A stretch of 6,333 nucleotides of DNA. It comes from Nitrosarchaeum sp. (lineage in GTDB: Archaea > Thermoproteota > Nitrososphaeria > Nitrososphaerales > Nitrosopumilaceae). The position numbers and the translations under genes are program-made. The notes beneath the pieces are model-generated. The model saw nothing but the letters and a program-made list of their open reading frames with translations. It searched no databases and was not told where the DNA came from. Shown piece by piece: positions 4,988 to 6,333 of the stretch; within the stretch, counting starts at the first letter, position 1; every line of letters begins with the position of its first letter. The stretch covers positions 1-6,333 of the forward strand of contig SICY01000049.1 in assembly GCA_009697485.1 (NCBI GenBank), given 5' to 3'.

Positions 4988-6001
4988 CTAAATTCTAAAT
5001 TTAATGTAGGACTCTTCTTCAGCATGTTGTGCAATAATTTCTTCTTTTGTGTTATTCTTATTGATAATAACTAATGCCTGTTCTCCTTTTGGTGCATCTG
5101 AATATCTTAAGGTAATAGAAGATGCAAATTTCACGTATACATCTGCATTTTTTCCACGTAAAATTGAAACTGGTCCCATATGATCACGAGCCTGAAATAA
5201 AATATCTCCAGGTAACGCAATTGCCTTTATCATTTCATTTTCATCTTTATTTCTTCCAACAACAAATTTAGTTTGTTCATCGAATCTGAAATGTCTTCCA
5301 ACCTTTAACAAATCTATATCATTTATTGTAGGAGTTTCAGTGTGTGCAAACAAATCTTTTACACGTAATCCAAATGTTGGATCAGTTAAAAGACATCCAC
5401 CGCCTGCATTTGGTGGATTTTCAATTCCATATTTTTTTGCCATATCTAGCTGTGCTCTTCTAGTTCTTCCTTTAATCATTCCAAGATTTTCTCTTTTAAT
5501 AAGTCCATTTTTTTCAGGATCTGTTTCTGGAAGTAATGCTGCAGATAATGGTCTAACAATTTTTCCTACAAGACCTGATTCTTTTTCAATAGTTCTTAAT
5601 GCAGGACCATGTTGACTCATTGGTCTTTGTCCCAACACTTCTCCTGAAATTATAAATTCAGCTCCAATATCATCCATGTGTTTTTTTGCAGCATTAAACA
5701 TCATAGCTCTACAATCTATACATGGATTAAATCCAGCACCAATTCCATATTTTGGATGTTTTAACATCTCTATGTATTCATCACCAAGATATACTGTTTT
5801 TAGATTGACATTAAGATCGTCTGCTCTCTCTCTAATCTCAAAACCGCAACCTCTACCACAATCAAAATCACAAAAAGGGGTCTTTATTGCAACCGCTGAA
5901 ACTTCAAAGCCTTGTTCTTGCATCATTCTTACTGCAAGCTGACTGTCTAGACCACCAGATAATAGAGCAACTACTTTCTTTTTTTCTTCTGTCACAATCA
6001 T
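4988..6001 (-). CDS. ThiI/MnmA-like PP-loop tRNA sulfurtransferase with C-terminal NFACT-R-like domain
   Basis: This is an ATP-pyrophosphatase (PP-loop) protein of 337 residues, counted from the ATG at 6001. The PP-loop LLSGGLDS (13-20) binds ATP to adenylate a tRNA uridine for thiolation. Downstream family markers are NPCIDCRAMMF (92-102), SGEVLGQRPMSQ (119-130), the RPLSAALLPET stretch (150-160) and GGGCLLTDP (200-208). The pair C94/C97 plus C203 resembles the three-cysteine [Fe-S] site of archaeal ThiI and TtuA-type enzymes, so an iron-sulfur mechanism is likely. An added CX3CX3C (C44, C48, C52) follows the second strand. Residues from about 225 to the end resemble the NFACT-R-like RNA-binding domain found attached to such proteins; the THUMP domain of true ThiI is absent. 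The exact product (s4U, s2U or other) is not predictable. A TTG at 6025 could add eight residues but lies upstream of the likely transcription start. Confidence 0.85.
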   Translation of the reverse strand: MIVTEEKKKVVALLSGGLDSQLAVRMMQEQGFEVSAVAIKTPFCDFDCGRGCGFEIRERADDLNVNLKTVYLGDEYIEMLKHPKYGIGAGFNPCIDCRAMMFNAAKKHMDDIGAEFIISGEVLGQRPMSQHGPALRTIEKESGLVGKIVRPLSAALLPETDPEKNGLIKRENLGMIKGRTRRAQLDMAKKYGIENPPNAGGGCLLTDPTFGLRVKDLFAHTETPTINDIDLLKVGRHFRFDEQTKFVVGRNKDENEMIKAIALPGDILFQARDHMGPVSILRGKNADVYVKFASSITLRYSDAPKGEQALVIINKNNTKEEIIAQHAEEESYIKFRI

Positions 6002-6035
6002 AAAAATCAAAATTCCATTATACAAACTTTACATC

Positions 6036-6044
6036 ATACATAAA
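6036..6044. promoter_or_regulatory. Shared TATA-like element between the ThiI-like gene (-) and the prolidase gene (+)
   Basis: ATACATAAA reads TTTATGTAT on the minus strand. Its centre is about 29 bases before the + strand GTG at 6070, which fits a leaderless start there. On the minus strand it would start transcription near 6014, giving a leader of about 13 bases to the ATG at 6001 and excluding the TTG at 6025 as start. A GTATAATGG on the minus strand near 6015-6023 is too close to 6001 to serve as its box A. Inferred from position. Confidence 0.35.
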
Positions 6045-6069
6045 TTGAGAAACGGTATGATATTTTTTT

Positions 6070-6333
6070 GTGAAGGAACGAAGAACAAATCTTCTCAAAT
6101 TCGCTCAAAAGATCGACTGTGATACACTAGTCACATTTGAGCCTGAAAACTTATTTTACATTACTGGATTTTGGGGTGAAGCTATTGGAATGTTGGAAAG
6201 AGGAGGAAAAACTACCATAATTGCTCCTGAACTTGAAGTCGGTCGTGTCAAAGAAGAATCTGAAAACTGTGATATAATTACAGCCGAACGAGGCATAGGT
6301 CTGATTTCTTCATTAACTAATAAAATTAAAAAA
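6070..6333 (+). CDS. Xaa-Pro dipeptidase/aminopeptidase family protein (N-terminal part, 3' cut by window)
   Basis: The first 88 residues look like the creatinase/prolidase N-terminal domain that precedes the metal-dependent pita-bread peptidase domain of M24 enzymes, which remove residues before proline in short peptides. The recognisable part is the segment TFEPENLFYITGFWGEA at about 24-40, matching the family pattern N-x-x-Y-L-T-G-F, followed by a hydrophobic strand TTIIAPELE (54-62). The catalytic domain and its Asp/His/Glu metal ligands lie beyond the window edge, so activity cannot be judged. The GTG at 6070 is the first start codon after an in-frame TGA at 6058-6060. It has no Shine-Dalgarno site but sits about 29 bases after a TATA-like element, fitting a leaderless mRNA. 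It is transcribed divergently from the ThiI-like gene. Confidence 0.8.
   Translation, partial: MKERRTNLLKFAQKIDCDTLVTFEPENLFYITGFWGEAIGMLERGGKTTIIAPELEVGRVKEESENCDIITAERGIGLISSLTNKIKK

Noticed and set aside
5840..5875. CX3CX3C read as a radical SAM motif
   Set aside because: The protein has a clear PP-loop ATP-pyrophosphatase fold and family motifs, and the CX2C of radical SAM enzymes is not present in this cluster.
5340..5942. Two open frames on the + strand opposite the ThiI-like gene
   Set aside because: They mirror conserved coding sequence, contain no recognisable domain, and have no start signals.
6002..6025. TTG at 6025 as start of the ThiI-like protein (adds MYNGILIF)
   Set aside because: The likely transcript start lies downstream of it, the extra residues are not expected before the PP-loop strand, and the ATG at 6001 is better placed.
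1..6333. Search for a defence system, mobile element, CRISPR array, tRNA or rRNA
   Set aside because: No transposase, integrase, repeat array, tRNA cloverleaf or toxin-antitoxin pair was seen; all space is filled by housekeeping genes with uniform base composition.

Overview
The window looks like core chromosome of an ammonia-oxidising-type archaeon (Thaumarchaeota/Nitrososphaerota, most like the Nitrosopumilus group). The support is the gene set: sn-glycerol-1-phosphate dehydrogenase (archaeal lipids), a 20S proteasome beta subunit, the archaeal termination ribonuclease aCPSF1, an archaeal SepF and a long two-domain archaeal FKBP. The DNA is AT-rich (about one third GC by eye) and has archaeal-style TATA boxes about 25 bases ahead of presumed leaderless starts. 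The genus-level placement is inference, not a database match.

Layout, left to right: the last 43 codons of an unrecognised + strand gene (2-133); an FKBP/SlyD-like prolyl isomerase (+, TTG start at 175); egsA (-, 926-1990), meeting the FKBP gene tail to tail with one base between stop codons; a short divergent promoter region; psmB (+, 2067-2699) followed by the aCPSF1 gene (+, preferred start 2707, end 4644), apparently translationally coupled; a 92-residue SepF (-, 4636-4914) whose 3' end overlaps aCPSF1 by 9 bases; a ThiI/MnmA-like PP-loop tRNA sulfurtransferase (-, 4988-6001); a second divergent promoter region; and the first 88 codons of a prolidase/Xaa-Pro aminopeptidase-family gene (+, from 6070, running off the window).

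The genes are housekeeping: protein folding, membrane lipid headgroup stereochemistry, proteolysis, transcription termination/RNA cleavage, cell division or a derivative of it, tRNA thiolation and peptide turnover. The packing is very tight. Both convergent junctions have almost no spacer, and each has a small + strand hairpin with T residues inside the opposing gene's last codons. Both divergent junctions have one TATA-like element that could serve both strands. Four of the seven starts visible are non-ATG or ambiguous.

I found no mobile element, CRISPR array, tRNA, rRNA or defence-type cassette, and no non-coding stretch longer than about 80 bases. I do not see an undescribed multi-gene system. 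The points worth a second look are molecular: a SepF with no membrane anchor, a proteasome beta subunit with Asn in place of the conserved Asp166, an aCPSF1 whose second KH domain lacks the GxxG loop, and a PP-loop enzyme with an extra CX3CX3C cysteine cluster.
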